This document shows positions 37,801 to 50,965 of a stretch of 64,000 nt of DNA, in pieces. How positions within the stretch are numbered: the stretch's first letter is position 1; each line of letters opens with the position of its first letter. The stretch lies in the NCBI RefSeq assembly GCF_010183535.1, contig NC_071333.1, positions 14,134,587 through 14,198,586 on the forward strand. Reading direction: 5' to 3'. The stretch is from Caenorhabditis remanei. Its lineage: Eukaryota; Nematoda; Chromadorea; Rhabditida; Rhabditidae. The position numbers were made by a program, and so were the translations under genes. The notes under the pieces are model-generated. The model searched no databases, was not told where the DNA came from, and worked only from the letters and a program-made list of their open reading frames with translations.

Positions 37801-38892
37801 AATGAGACCAGAAAAGTGAGGACCTCGTGGAAAAAGGGGGTAGCATGTTTGTTTCCGGAAGAAAAGAGGACGTTTCGTTTTTCAAAAATCCTCCTCAATC
37901 ATAAGAGAGCGCAACCCAAGACGCCATCTATCCTTCCTTGGACATTTCATTTTTTGGAACACGCGTCCGTCCTAGGAGTCCGCCCATTTTTTCTTCTCAG
38001 GCTCCCTCTTCCACAAAGTTTTGCACAAGCAAAATGGAGAAAAAGCAAAGTTTTTTTCCGAAGCAAACGAACGCGACGAGTGGACAACTGAATTGATTAT
38101 GACACTATACGAAGTTCGAAGCGAACAACGACAGACTGCGAAAACATAATCTGCCAAATCGATTTTATTTTCTGTAAGAAATAATTGTGCTGAAATAGGA
38201 ACAAAAACGAATTACGCACTTGGTCCGGAAATCGGGATAACACGCGTCGAAGAAGAGTTCTCCGAAACAAAAAACGAGAAAAATGGACAAATTAGACATG
38301 ATGCCGGAAATTGGATTGGCTACAGTAAACCTCTTTCTATTTTCTAAACAAATTTGAAATGTCAGAACCTTTAGGTTAAGGCTTCTCTGGTTTAATGAGC
38401 TGTTTTTTTAATTAAAGTCTGACATTTTCCTCTTTCTTCTAGATCATCCATTTTCAAACAATTCAAGCATCTCCTCGTCTTGTGACCATAGTTTTATTCG
38501 CCATTCGTTTTGAGACGCCCACTCGCATTATAATGCCACCAAGATAGTTTTGGCTCGTTCGTACTATCGTAAAACTGGCAGGGTCATTCACTCATGCTAA
38601 TGCACTGCTGAGAGTGAGAGGTCTCCAACGCAAAGTGGCCCTCCAAAAAAGTGCTGGGCTTTCAGTAGTCACTCGATCTTCGAAATTTGGTGCCGTCCGT
38701 CTTTACGTGTGAATCGAAAAATGGAAACTGACTCCTTTTTGACGGGTTTTTCGAATTTGAAATTGGAAATTGGACATTTTGTGACTATGAGTTTAATGTA
38801 GTCGTAAAATTGTCACATGTCAAAAGGAGAACCGGCAGGTATCTCGGATAGAAATTGGAATAAATCTTCGCTTAAGATACAGAATTATATAG
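31887..38892. other. Long upstream region of the zinc-finger gene, no confident gene
   Basis: Contains a GC-rich island (separate entry) and otherwise AT-rich sequence with overlapping open stretches on both strands that lack consistent splice signals. It probably carries outron and promoter sequence for the zinc-finger gene. Confidence 0.4.
32820..33190. promoter_or_regulatory. GC-rich island, probable promoter region
   Basis: Clearly GC-richer than its neighbours, with GCCGCCG/CGGCGCGGC clusters and a TATATATA at 32916-32923. About 1 kb upstream of the zinc-finger start codon. Short plus-strand frames from ATG 32948 (57 codons) and 32992 (37 codons) exist, but two frames are open at once, as expected for GC-rich DNA, so they are not called genes. 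Confidence 0.35.
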
Positions 38893-39850
38893 TCATGGAA
38901 TCGTAATGTTGAAAAATGAGAACTCTACGGAGATGAAATTTTTGAAAAAAGAGCCCTGAGGGCGGATTAGAATATGATGGTAGTGGACACTGGTCACTCT
39001 TCCAATAGTGGTCAGTTTGCCAGCGGCGCCGCATGAAACGCAATATCCTTCTGGATGCGGAGTCTCAAAATCTTCGCAGGAGAAGACCTTTCTTGGGACT
39101 CTGGACAGAGATTCAATTACACGAACAAACTCCGAAAGACTAGTAGTGTCCACTACTCTAAATTAATAATGATCCCGAGTAACTTATTGTTTGGGAAAAA
39201 GAAAAAAAGGCGGACACAATGTAGGTAAAATAATATCAGGATGGATTTGAGATATGAAAATAAACTAAAAAAGAAAAAAACAAATAGAATACCATATCTG
39301 TTTTGATAACATCTATCAAGCACCTGCTATTTAGATTTAATGAGGAAACATTCGCTTGGGAATAACCCTATCTAAGTTAATATAAGAATACCAGCTTTCG
39401 ACGAATCAATCCTCGGAGTGCCTAGAATTGTCTGGAGATGGTAAGCAATGAACAAAATATAGGAAATGTGAAGCTGAGTAAGTTAGGAAGAAGAGAGCAC
39501 ACTGTAGAGTTCAGAATCTCAAAAGAAACTAGTACTGAAAATATCAGTGAGAGAAACCAGCAAGAGAAACCACGCCACAAAACGGAGGACCAACGTCCTA
39601 CTAAATACTCGTCGTTCGTTTTTCTTTTTTGTTGGTGTTTTTTGTTTATGGCGTGCCAAGAAAAACGACAGAGTTCCGTAAAGTTGTGTGCGGCTGGAAG
39701 CAGCTCAGTTCTTTTTTCTTTCTCTTTTTCAGCTGGTTTCCCTCTCGCTGACCTTCGTCGCCTCCGAAGACGTCGTTGTGTTTTGTTGTTGTTATTGTTG
39801 TTGTTGTCGTCGTCGTGGACCACTAACTGACCCGTCTGGAAGAAAACCAT
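38893..39850 (-). CDS. Weak candidate two-exon gene, about 120 residues
   Basis: Acceptor GTTATTTCCAG lies 15 bases before ATG at 39850. Exon 39850-39753 (MVFFQTGQLVVHDDD, a run of seven Asn, then many Arg) could end at CGAAG/GTCAGC. Exon 39157-38893 follows acceptor TTAATTTAG in matching phase and reads through 87 codons containing GYCVSCGAAGKL and TSVHYHHI. The second exon looks protein-like, with clustered Cys and His. However, the intron, donor and Asn repeat are unconvincing and the opposite strand is also open here. Treat as a hypothesis. Confidence 0.22.
39781..39819. repeat. Trinucleotide-rich tract (GTT/GTC)n
   Basis: Imperfect GTT repeats passing into GTCGTCGTC on the plus strand; read on the minus strand it encodes the Asp/Asn run of the weak candidate gene. 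Confidence 0.7.
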
Positions 39851-42149
39851 GATAGTCAGGGTTGGCTGGAAATAACATTCTGGAACGGAAAACGAGAGTT
39901 GTTTACTGGGAGCAAAAAAAGAAGAAGAAGAGAAACTGAATGTGTGAAGGCATTGAACTGGAAAAAAAGGAGCTATTCTGATAAGATAAGAAACGATAAT
40001 ACTTCAGTAGAGAAGATCCAAAAAATGCGGATAGATAGAAAATTTAACAAATGAGAAATTATAGAATATGTTGCAGGAATTTCGTATATTTTTGAACTGA
40101 CTGGTCATTTGGTAAACACAAGCCGTTCATGGATGGGCAGATAAATAACTAAACGACGGAATTAGTTGAAAAGAAGTGGTGATGAGAAAAGGGACTTAAA
40201 TGAAAAGGCGGGATCTAGACATGTCTGTTCCGTTTTTAACTGAAAACAACTCCTTTTATTCCACAACGGGGTCAAGGCACTAACCTCATGAATAATGTAC
40301 GGAGACAATCAGTCTGATTAGAATCTGACGTTTGGTAAGAACTCCTACCAATAAAAAATTGTTGTTCAGAATCTACAATTAGGTGTGGATTACTGTAGTA
40401 TTCAAAGGAGTTCCATCTGAGTAATCTCGTAAATGGATTTCAGAAAAAAAAGGGAAATGACCTCAGGGGAGTCTAGGGTCTAGGACCAGGTCTAAGAGTA
40501 CGAATCTGAAAAAAGTTCTCTGTTCATCAAGCATGAAAATAGTAGGCGAATAACATTCCTTCCACCTCAGCTCAGCTGACCACTTGTTTAATCGTAGTAG
40601 TGGTCAACCAGAAGGAAAAGCGAGGCGGTTGGCTCGCGGAGTCCGCTGCGGCACACAAAAAAGTTCTCGAGGTCCGTTAGGGCTTCCCGTCCCTCCGCAG
40701 TTTATTCGTTCTTTCTCTCCCGGCGACCCTCAAAAAAACCTAGGAGATTGGAGAGACACCGCTCATGGTGAAATTGCACTCCACTTGCGGACTCTTTTTT
40801 TCCGCTTGCCAACGTCGCCAGGTAACTTGAGAAATAGAAAATGACCGGAAGAATGGCCGCGCGGTCGCCGCCCCTCTACTTTTTGTAGTCGCTGACCCCT
40901 TGTTGTATACCTCTCGTCATATCCATCGTTTTTTTTCGAGAGCTGACGTGATGGTGGTATGTATAAGGACAAAGGTTTTGTCTGGTTCCAAATCTTTCAA
41001 CAAATGCTAGGGAAGCATGAGATGTCATAACAAGAACTTGGAAAAAAGTTTAAGGATTTGAGTAATGGGATCAATCTTGCTGTTACGGTAGATCACAACA
41101 AGGATAATTTTCTTCACTACGCTTTAGTTAAACATTTTTGTTGAATATTTGAAAAAGCAACCAGTAACCAGTCTTCAGGTATCATGTCACTTTTCTGGAT
41201 TTTTTTTCAGTGGATTACAGTCTCAACAACATAATGTTTATGAAAAAAGTTGTAATCGTAAAACCAACCCTAGGCTAAGACCAGTATGCAACTAAATTGA
41301 TGAGAGATTGGTGACTCTTTCGCCGGAATGCTCTAAAATGTCGTCACGAACGCGGGCTCACCAAAAAATGATGCGGAAAATAAATGTTTTTAATGACGAC
41401 GAGCCTTAAGAGAAAGAGATTCTATTTGGAATGTGTTGAAATTTTTTAGCTTACTATTTTTAGAACTAATGTTCTTATTTAGGAATTAAAAATTTGACAA
41501 AGGACTGAATCAATCGGAATAACATTAAGTATGCTTTTTTCTAGGTAAGACTGAAAAAAAAATTGAATAACAGGATGTCTTTGAAAATTAATAAGAAAAT
41601 ATCTAGAAACGTGGCTCCTTCTACCATGGGGTCAATGGTTTATAGAAGTAAAGAAGTCTAAAAATAAGTTCAGGGAGAGAGACGAACATAAATCATGGCG
41701 GGTGAAAGAACGTTCGAAAAGGGGATTGGTAGTTTGTACTTATGTAACATGATACTAAAAAGTTTCGATCATGTAACAAATCATATCCGGCAAAAAAGCA
41801 AAGTAGATCAACAAAAGAAGATGTGCAAACAGTACTGAAGAGACAACAAAAAATGAGCATCTAATTATTGTCAATTCTTTGCACACAAAAAAAGATGATG
41901 ATTCGAAGAAAGACTGGAACAAAAAAAGACTGGAAAACCGAATTGTCGTTGAATGCGAAATGAGACATTTCTTGAGCTGTCAACAACAACACAGTGCCAA
42001 AACAACAACAAGATGCGCTTGACCACTAGTAGTCGAAAGAGCTGCTTCTAGACATCGGAACTGTGACAGATGAACAAAAAAGTAGTGAAGCGATGCAAAA
42101 TGAAATAAATTGCCAGGCAGCTTCTTTGTCTGACCCTGTTGCCGAGAAG

Positions 42150-42164
42150 CCCCCCCCCCCCCCC
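42150..42164. repeat. Homopolymer C15 tract (G15 on the minus strand)
   Basis: Fifteen consecutive C. Long G tracts of this kind can form G-quadruplexes; in C. elegans such tracts are known to be deleted in dog-1 (FANCJ-like helicase) mutants. Confidence 0.95.
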
Positions 42165-44399
42165 GAGCTCTTGAACGAACGCACTCAGGTTCGAGGCACC
42201 AACTGCAAAACAACTCGTAAACGATATTTGGATAGACGGTATATATTTGTATTCGTGGTTGCGTTCCGCCAGCTAGCTGGTCATCGCTTCGCAGGAAAAG
42301 GGAGGAGACGGTCGAGGTTCAGATACAGCAAATAGTATGTAACAGGCGGTGGTTTGAACGGCTGCCTGCCAAATTGAGAAGGCACACAGCGCGCCGTCGG
42401 ATTACGCACCTTTATCTCACTTATTACCTAGAGTGTCGGCATCTAGAATTCACTTTTGTTGAATTGAATATTCAACAGTGTTTCAAAGTGAAAAGTGTGC
42501 TAAGCTATGTTTGACCATCATTTCAACCCTAGAATTCGAAAAGTATCAGGTTTTCATTCTGAATAAAACTGGTACAATATGGTTAGTAACTATAGTATTT
42601 GGAATAATTTAGTTTCTATGTGGAATTAGTCAGAACATCTTAGCAACCAATTAAAAAACTCTAGACAGAAAGATATTGTCAGATCAGGAATCTACAGTAT
42701 AAAATTTATACATGTGCATTTTCTAGGAATTTAACAATTGAATTTAAACTAAATAAATTCGTAATTATAAAGGTGTCAAAATCTTTTTTTTTTATTATCA
42801 GCCTTCTTGATTTTTGAAACTTCAATTTAACCATCAAAGCAAGTGTCCAGCAGAGAAGAAGCGTAGCTGTCAGGATTGAGAGAAACCCATAAAATTGTTA
42901 AATATCATGGGTCAAAGAAATGCTAGGCAGACAAATGAGCTCTTAAAATTCTCGTTTGACGGGACTGATGGGAGGTTTAGTTTAATGTGCCGAAGTCTCG
43001 AGATGAACGGAGATTATTGAAAAAGTGGAAGAGAAGGAGGAGCGGATCAAGAACAAAAAATCAACCAATGAAAAAAATGAAAGACGAACAAAAATTGTTT
43101 TTTTTTGGAGGAAAGTTCAAAAGGGGGGCGACGACGAATTTGGAGAGGGGGGTAACCGAAGAGAAACGGAAGTTAACTGTAGTGATAAGAAAGCCACCGG
43201 CGGTCAACAAACAAGCAGACCGTCATCCTGCGCACCCTCCCATAATTGCGTGCTCTCGAAGTGGGCCTTACCGGGAGCTGAACTCATCTAAGCGCGTCGA
43301 AAACAATCTCTAAATCTTAACAAACGCTTACCGTGTCGAGCTACTTGTCGGCCAAGAACATTTGCTCACCTTTTTCTATTTTTTAAAAAGGTCGACCGCT
43401 TTTTTACACAGTTTCTTTAGTGTACTCAAGCTTCAGGGTCGGCATCATAAGAGATTTCACAAAACGGTGTAAACTAAGCTTTTTTCTTTAAAATAACGGA
43501 TACGGTAGAAAAGAAGAGTGAGATGAAAATGATAAATAAAAAGCCATATTGAAAATAAAACAGTTACAGTAAGCAAAGGGTAAGAATCGAATGCAATAAG
43601 AACAATAAATATGAAACAAAGGTGTGAAGAGCCGGAATTCAGAAATAATATAGGCGGCAAAGGTAAATTCTAGATAATAACGTCATAATGAAAAAACTTT
43701 CAAAACTTTTGTTAGATTGGTTAGGGAAATGAGTGAGTAAAGTTTCAGCGGGGGGCAGACAGAAAAATTGATGAAGGAACTTATCTCATGGGTGTTCGAG
43801 ATTGAGATAACAAAGGAAATTTCTCATAATAGTTGTTTTTATTATCACGAGTTCTTATTCGTGTTCGGCTTATGTCATGGGAAGGAAAGAGTAAGAACTT
43901 TCCTGATAATTGCGTTAAAAAACAACTCTAGGTTTGTAACACTGAAAACTTTATAGATAAATTAGCGGGTATCAGAAGAATCAAGAAAAATGACATGTGA
44001 GAGTGATGAAAGGTTTGTGGATGAATGAAAACAAAAAAATCAAGGTTGATACTTTTTCATACTACACAAATGGAGACACCTACAGTAACCTTTGTTGTCA
44101 GAGATCGCTGAGATGTTTGGAAATTTCTAGAAGTCGTCAAGTGACTATAGCAGAGATAATTTGAAAATAAATACAGTGGGAGTTGGAGGCAGACAGAAAA
44201 ATTTTTGAATGTCTCATGCCGTCAGATGGAAATGAAAGTACAGATGGAGGCTTGAAAAAAAAAGATGGAAAACGAACAGAGGGGGGAGAGCCTTGTACGG
44301 TACCACTCAATTTCGTTTTTATTTTTGAAAGCATGACATTCACATTCATTTTTTACAATACACTTGGAATGGAGACGTCTGATGACTAAGAGATGACGA

Positions 44400-45190
44400 G
44401 ATGGCGTTCGCGGACGAGGAGGCGGTTGACTAGTCGAGACGCGGAAAGTGTTGCGGAAAAGTTTTGAAACGTGAATGTCATCTCGATTGCGCAATATGCA
44501 AATGGGTGTGCCCATCCCCGCGTGTGTGGCCCCCGTTAGAAAACTGAGTGGCCCCGTGGTCTCCCTGCTTCCCGGGTCCCTTTTTCTTCTATTTTCCCGC
44601 CTCGATGACGAAGACGAAGCGGAGTGACCAAGAACGCGAAAAGAGTGTGGACGCTCGCGGAGGGGGGCTCACGTGGGAGCGGCAAAAGACAGGGAGAATT
44701 GTGCAAGATTCCCGCGAAACGCAGAAGCGTCCGGAGAGGGGAGGCGGCAGAGTTGAGGAAGGCGGACGGCGGCCAGAAACGAATGCGGTAGGGAAGCGGT
44801 TGACGCCAGGCCGCCAGGCGGAAGACCGAGAGTGGGGCTGCTGCACGGGACTCTCACTTCGCTGGCAATTAGCTGAACCCCTCCTTCGTCTTTAACAGAC
44901 TCGGGGCGCGGAAGGCGACGCGGAAAACGCGCGCGGCTGTCGTGCTCTCTTTTCCGCAGAGTTTCTCAACGAACCATTAAGCCACGCCCACTTCAAGAGA
45001 AAAGAAGAGAAAACTTGCTGACCTCTCTTTTCACGTCCGCATTGACGCAACGAGGCAGACCGAGAGAAATGGGAAACGCGGAAAAGAAGGGAACGAAATT
45101 GTTACGCAATCAGGAGCACTTTCTTCGCAAGCGCAACCTCATTTCCTCTGAAAAGGAAGCGTCGACTTGTGGAATGAAGCGGAAAGTGAT
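44400..45190. promoter_or_regulatory. GC-rich island in the gene desert
   Basis: GC-rich with many CGCGGAAA/TTTCCGCG-like words, in contrast to AT-rich flanks. It may be a promoter or enhancer for a distant transcript, but no start site or gene can be assigned. Confidence 0.3.
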
Positions 45191-45444
45191 TTGAGTGAAA
45201 TTGAAAAGGAAAATTATCTCTTCATCTAGTTTCCTAATCTAGTTTACTAGTCCGCCCCAAAAACTCATAATGCTCTGACCTCGGGTGGTACCTATCAGGG
45301 AGGTTATGATAACATTTTAAGGCGGCTCATCATCAAAAAGAAATGGAGGAACAGGGGGACACATGAGTCATGGGAACTATTCTCCTGTGACTCGACAGAC
45401 ACGGGAACGTATTTTTGTGTAAACTGAGGGACGAAATAACCAAG

Positions 45445-45681
45445 ATGAATACTGAATACTACTGTACAAAAATACATCCAAAGTTCCGACTGTTCATGCA
45501 TCGGAATGCGTTGCTCCCGAAGAAAATGAGCAACGCGGAAAGCATGTGCATGAAAGATGCGCTGGTCATTGGGTCACTCAGACGCCACGCGGACAGCATG
45601 AGGAAGCACAGGGACAAAGTTCAGAGGGATTTGTTTGAAAGTTTGAAAATAGGAAGAATGACGACCACATGTATTGAATAA
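45445..45681 (+). CDS. Possible small basic protein, 78 residues
   Basis: Single frame from ATG 45445 (MNTEYYCTKIHPKFRLFMHR...) to TAA 45681, with AATAAA overlapping the stop (45677-45682). The product is basic, Met-rich and likely helical (SLRRHADSMRKHRDKVQRDL), without signal or membrane segment. Composition looks like protein rather than noise, but no clear splice acceptor precedes it and no family is recognised. It could be the last exon of a longer gene or chance. Confidence 0.35.
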   Translation: MNTEYYCTKIHPKFRLFMHRNALLPKKMSNAESMCMKDALVIGSLRRHADSMRKHRDKVQRDLFESLKIGRMTTTCIE

Positions 45682-45682
45682 A

Positions 45683-48600
45683 CAGTAGTATTTCCTACTT
45701 ACAGTAGTATTCTAACGGACCAATGTTCAGACTGTAATTTCAGTTTTTGAATAACAAATACGAATAAAAGTGTGGGAAGTGGAATAGGACGAGCGAAACG
45801 GGGCATTTTCAAAACACTCCACATCAGAACTGATAAGCACTGGTCACTTAGTCAAAAGCAGCTGATAATTTCGTTTCAACGGTCAGCCTCGCTTCGATTT
45901 GGAACCGGCCGCGCCGATAAGGGGCACAATTTTTAGATTGAAACGAAACGAAGTGACTGGAAAATTTGTTCCTGAAAGAGGGTCAGTCAACTGACCAGTT
46001 GTTTTACAAAACATTTGTCATTCACATGTCGATCATCTTGATTTTCTTCTCGGAACAAATGTCAATAACTCAATAACTTTCCACAAATTTTAAATTTAGG
46101 GGTTATTGTTTGAAGCATCCGGAAAACGAAATATATTACAGACATCTACAACTCCTCGTTCTTCTTTCATTTCCATTTACCATTCAAATTGCCTCAATTT
46201 TTTCAGACGTTCCCTCCTCTCCGTCTTGCTCTCTTCCTCCTTTCCTTCAATTTCACTTCTTCAAAAAGGATTAGACGGATAGAAGTGACCACCCGATGTA
46301 CGAGGGCATGTTGCAACTGGTCAAGCCCTTTTGATTAGAGAAGGATCCTGCAGGATTAAATCTTCGTATTTGCACTTCGTAAATGGAGAAAAAAGATAAA
46401 AAGAATTATATCTTCGAACTGAACACTGATGTCTCATTCATCCTAATGCTTCATCTCATCCACTTTTTCATATTTCTCTTCGTTTTCAATTGCTGGAACG
46501 AAGGGAAGAGCTCAGCAGGATTAGATATGACGTTCCAATAGAGGGGTTGTTTTCATGTCCATCTTCAGCTTACCGAAACAGTCAAACGATCAACAAACTT
46601 TCATTCTGGCGACAGTCAACAGTTTTGTGTACTTTTGGTGCAAGGGAAAAGTATGGTGGCTCTAGCTTGACGTGGGACGGGTTTCGCTTTCTTCGCATTT
46701 CCCGTTGTTTCTCCATCTTCAACTCCTCCTTATTCACCCAAATATTTGTCAAGGTTCATAATAGCGGAAATGCTAGAGCCCTGCTTTTTAGGTCATCGGT
46801 TGAAGAGAGAAAGAGTGCGAAAGTTGGTTCTTGCAAGAGTTTCAAAGAGTTTTGGAAAACAAATTCCAACAGAACTCTTCACACGCCAAAAACTGTTTGT
46901 TTACTCCGAACTCTCTTTCACCGTAGACAAAAAGACAAGAGAATGTCATATTTGGGTGGTCGCTTGGTGTTTTTCAAACTACTCACTGCTGGCGGGGTTC
47001 ACTGGTCACCAAATTCAATTTCATATGGAGAAAGAGACAGCTATTTTTTCTGTGCATAAATATCTGCTTGTCATTTTCTCAATATCCCTCAAAACACAAA
47101 ATGACCACTACTAATCAACATGTCTGCTTTTTTTCAGGGAAAAAAGAACACATGTCAACAAACATGGAGGGCTTAGCATATCAAAGGGTACAATTATATA
47201 GCGCACACGCGGACGGGGTCGGAATGTTTTAGGATGTGCTGCACCTGATGATTATGTCTGTCTGGCAGAGAAGAAATAACATCAAAAAGTGCTGGGTTCT
47301 TGGTTTTACGAAAAATTACTGCATTATAAAAATTAGGCCAAAATGGAATTTCGAAAACTTTTTTCTCGAAAAATGATTGGTAAGTTATATCAGACTACAG
47401 TAGCTCTCAGTGCAAAAAATTCTGAATAGCTCTACGGTATTACAGTACGTCTCAAACACAGTTGTATATCTGTCAGCAGTGTTTGTTTTCAAAGTACTCG
47501 AGTTCTATTTGTAACATATCACATCATCCGGTCACCTTTGCGGACTCCTACGCGTATTCACTTTTTTAGTTGAATAACATAGTCAACGTTTACTTCCGGT
47601 GTAGCAATGTTGCGAAACCTTCTCATTTTCCGCGGCATTTTCCGCGAGGGTGTCAACTTTCCATAGCATCATCTAGAATTTCGTTCAAAAATTCGCGACT
47701 CTCTTCTCCTTGCCACCTCGACCTTCACACACACAATGACGGCTAACGATGTCACCTCCATTTTGTGAGCTGACCCGTCATCATTGTGAATGACGATCTT
47801 TGGAACGCACACTCTTGAATTATAGACGGCAGAGACACACGGACGAGAGAATGGCTATTTGTGTTTTCCGCGTCGGAGATGGCAGAGAAACGAAAGTGTT
47901 TTTAGAAAAGCACGCGAATTTTTGAGATGAGAGGGAGGAGCGAAAGCGCTGAAGAAGGAGCGCGGGAAAGCATTCAGACTCAAATTCAGAGGGACCACTG
48001 AGAGAAGTCTTGAAGAGGAGCAACTTGAAGAGAATGGTCAGTTCGTGAAGACGCAGAGAAGTCACGGAGAGAAAAGGGTCCCGTTTTCTCTCTTACTCTT
48101 GTCTCGGCCATCTCAAATTGCCAATGGGACCTTCTTGTCTGGACAAGTGACCACCCGTTGCGCCATCGCTAAATTGAACGCATACACTAACGAGAATTCT
48201 GAAGGAAGACGGGGACCAGGATGAACATTGGCAGAATGATTCGTCCTAATTTCATTTTCAGAGCCGAATTCGTCCCGCCGAATTCCTCCAGCCCCGAGAA
48301 TTAGTGTTTGATTCACCAGTCATTTTAAACAGCAGACAAATCTTCCCCTGATTCAAATATATTCCATCAGGGCGGGGTCAGTTCTGGACAGGGACGCAAA
48401 AAAAGGAATACCGTTGTGTATACACAGTACGAATTGAAACGGTCAAGACATGAAACAGCGGTTATCACCAACCCTTAACATTCACGCGCGAAGTCGAGTT
48501 GAATGCTTATTTGTTTGGATTCAGCTATGAAACGCCTAACATAACACACAATGATAACAATACGTGTGCGTGTTATGAAAATGGAAATTCATATTCAAAT

Positions 48601-50964
48601 TTACGAGTGAACTTTTGGTTGCACTTTTAGGGCGAACTAAGAGTCAGAAGAGGGACTGTTTTTAAGTGGAAAAAATAATTGGCAATTAGTGAGTGTCAGA
48701 TTCTAAAATTCTAACGAGCACCCCAAAAATTGAAAAATAGTGTTTTCAATTTTCAAATCCAAAAAGATTGAACGCGGAAACAAACATTGCAAATCCGGAC
48801 GAAATGTGAAACATTGACGAGTGAACCCAGTCAATTTCAAATGCATATATCATACGAGTCCGAGAGCGGAACGAAAAGCGTTTTCCTTATTTTTTGCATC
48901 CAATTTTGAATGTCGTCCTCATTCGCGTTTTCTTGTTCACCGATGGAACACATAATCCTTGTCTTCCGCTGCTTCTTTTTTGCTGGTTCTCCTTATTCAC
49001 CTCACGTCGACCGACGGACGATGGACCAACTGCCAAGAGCATCAGCACAACAAAAAAGGGAGAGGAAAATGAAGATTCGTATAGCAAAAACATTGTAAGC
49101 GGACATCCGTTCATCGAGGGAGATTGAATACGTGGAAATGAGCGTTCCACCAATTTTTAGGGGACCATCACCATATCCATTCCTTAGGTACGTCTTTCGA
49201 ACACTTCCTCTCTTTGAAACACCATTTTGCTCCTATACAAACTTCAGATATCCTTTGAGTTGACAAATCCCAAGAGCTTCTATACTTCCCAAGTTATTAC
49301 CATTGCATTCATTGCGTTATAAGTTGCGCGAGATTTGAAATGCGATATTCCGCATGAGCCGCTTTGGCAATTAATAAAAACCGAGAATATGAAAGCCGCG
49401 CGGATGTTCATATCTCTTCTCTCCCAATTCTCGATACTCTTTCCTCGAAGGGACCGCTTCCTTCAATTACAGGGTTGCGCAACAGCGCGTGCTCAGGGAG
49501 CATCTCTCTTTCCGCATGACGCCGCGCGTGAGAGAGAGACCTCCTTGCTCACTGACCACTAGTCACAAATTTGACTTCTATTAGGCTTCATTCCGTTAGT
49601 TGGAGTCGAAGAGAAGAAGGAGAGGGTTGTGCAATAATCAATGTTTATTAAATTGAGACGGGCGCAAATTTTAACGCTCTCTGCCAGAGCGTTGCTCGTT
49701 TCTTTTGACCACAATACGCATAATTTCAGCTGTTCCCTTCCCCACACAGCGAATATTCAAGTAGATTATCTGCGGGTCAGCCAACACAACCCATTTAAGA
49801 AATTAAACGAAAAAGAGAGAAAGAAAACTGAAAGCCAAAAAAAGTGAAAGGGGAATTCTGGATGATTGTAAAGAACGGATGCACCAGTATTTATACTCAC
49901 CTATTGGTACACTGGTACTACCGGCCAGTGCCACCTGAAAAAAAAGAACTCCTACAAATAAAAACTAAATCCAGACAAAAAGTTGAATGTTTCTGACTAG
50001 TACTACACCATTTAGGGTGGGACGGACAGACACGAGACGTTCGAACTCGGGTGTTCTGATTCACGATGATTCGGATGGATACAAACTGACAAAAGTCTAT
50101 TCGAGATGTTTGAAACCTCCAGGAAGAATTGTGAAATATTAACGGTATCATCATTTAATAGTGATGAAGAGCACAAATTGGAGACAGACTCCCACGGAAT
50201 TCTCTAAAATGCCATGGTACATTTTGATGCTGAAGGTTGACGCAGGGCAGAATACAAAAACGAAAATAATTTTGATTAATTCCAGAAGTCTATGAGGTCA
50301 CTAATTAATGAGAAGATCTGTTTTTCTGATTCAAAATACAAATAATCGAAAGAGAGAAAGTTTTTTCGTGCTACCTGAAACTAATTTTTAAAAATGTTTT
50401 CTCAATTTCGAAACTAATCAGATATGCCTTTGTACTCAGATACGGTAATGGTGGTTTTTCTATAGTAGTTGCATACTTTTAATTGCAATCAGTCTCATTG
50501 TCTTAATCAGTATCCATTAAACAACAAAAATTCAATTTTCCTACTTTCCATTTTTAATCTAGGGGACGAATTAGGGTACCCACACTTTGACCGTCCTTCA
50601 CACTCCATCACTGTTATCATATATTTAAATCTGAGATAAGACCAAAACCTCCATCTGTAGAAAAATTGTGGAGAAGAAATAACCTTTTTCTACAAGAAAA
50701 AAGACAAAACGTCAAAAGATATGAAAAGAACTTACATCATTTCTTCTTTTACAAAATAGTTTCCCTTAATGTAGTACACCGACTACACGAATGTATACTC
50801 ATATTTTATACTCATATATTGGAACCCTTTTTTTTAACTACATGCCAATTTTTACGAGCAAAACTTTTTATCCATAATATGTCAAAAACACAATTTATAT
50901 CCAATCCGTGATTTTTCATAATTCCTTTATCGCATGTCATGTAACATTTACAGAAAAAAGGTTA
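45683..50964. other. Gene-poor region with one splice-bounded mini-exon
   Basis: On the minus strand 49934-49901 (34 bases) is bounded by a good acceptor (TTTTTTTTCAG) and donor (AATAG/GTGAGT), and another acceptor (GGCTTTCAG) follows at 49828. This may be part of an untranslated leader or a non-coding RNA. A 189-codon open stretch on the plus strand at 46490-47059 has no ATG start or splice context. Nothing else is supported. Confidence 0.35.
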
Positions 50965-50965
50965 T

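Larger units (their letters stand above)
39866..45444. other. Gene-poor region with a C15 tract and a GC-rich island
   Basis: No splice-supported gene. Several open stretches (for example minus 44222-44515) lack acceptor, donor or family resemblance. The C tract at 42150 and GC island at 44.4-45.2 kb are listed separately. Confidence 0.4.

Noticed and set aside
39438..39830. 130-codon plus-strand frame
   Set aside because: Mirror of the GTT/GTC repeat region; composition driven by the repeat and no start context.
44222..44515. 97-codon ATG-started frame on the minus strand
   Set aside because: No acceptor upstream, lies at the edge of the GC island, no family resemblance.
46490..47059. 189-codon open stretch on the plus strand
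   Set aside because: No ATG near its start, no splice acceptor, another frame open across the same DNA, and no family resemblance.
48113..48316. Protein-like frame on the minus strand
   Set aside because: Begins after a stop with only GTG available and has no acceptor.
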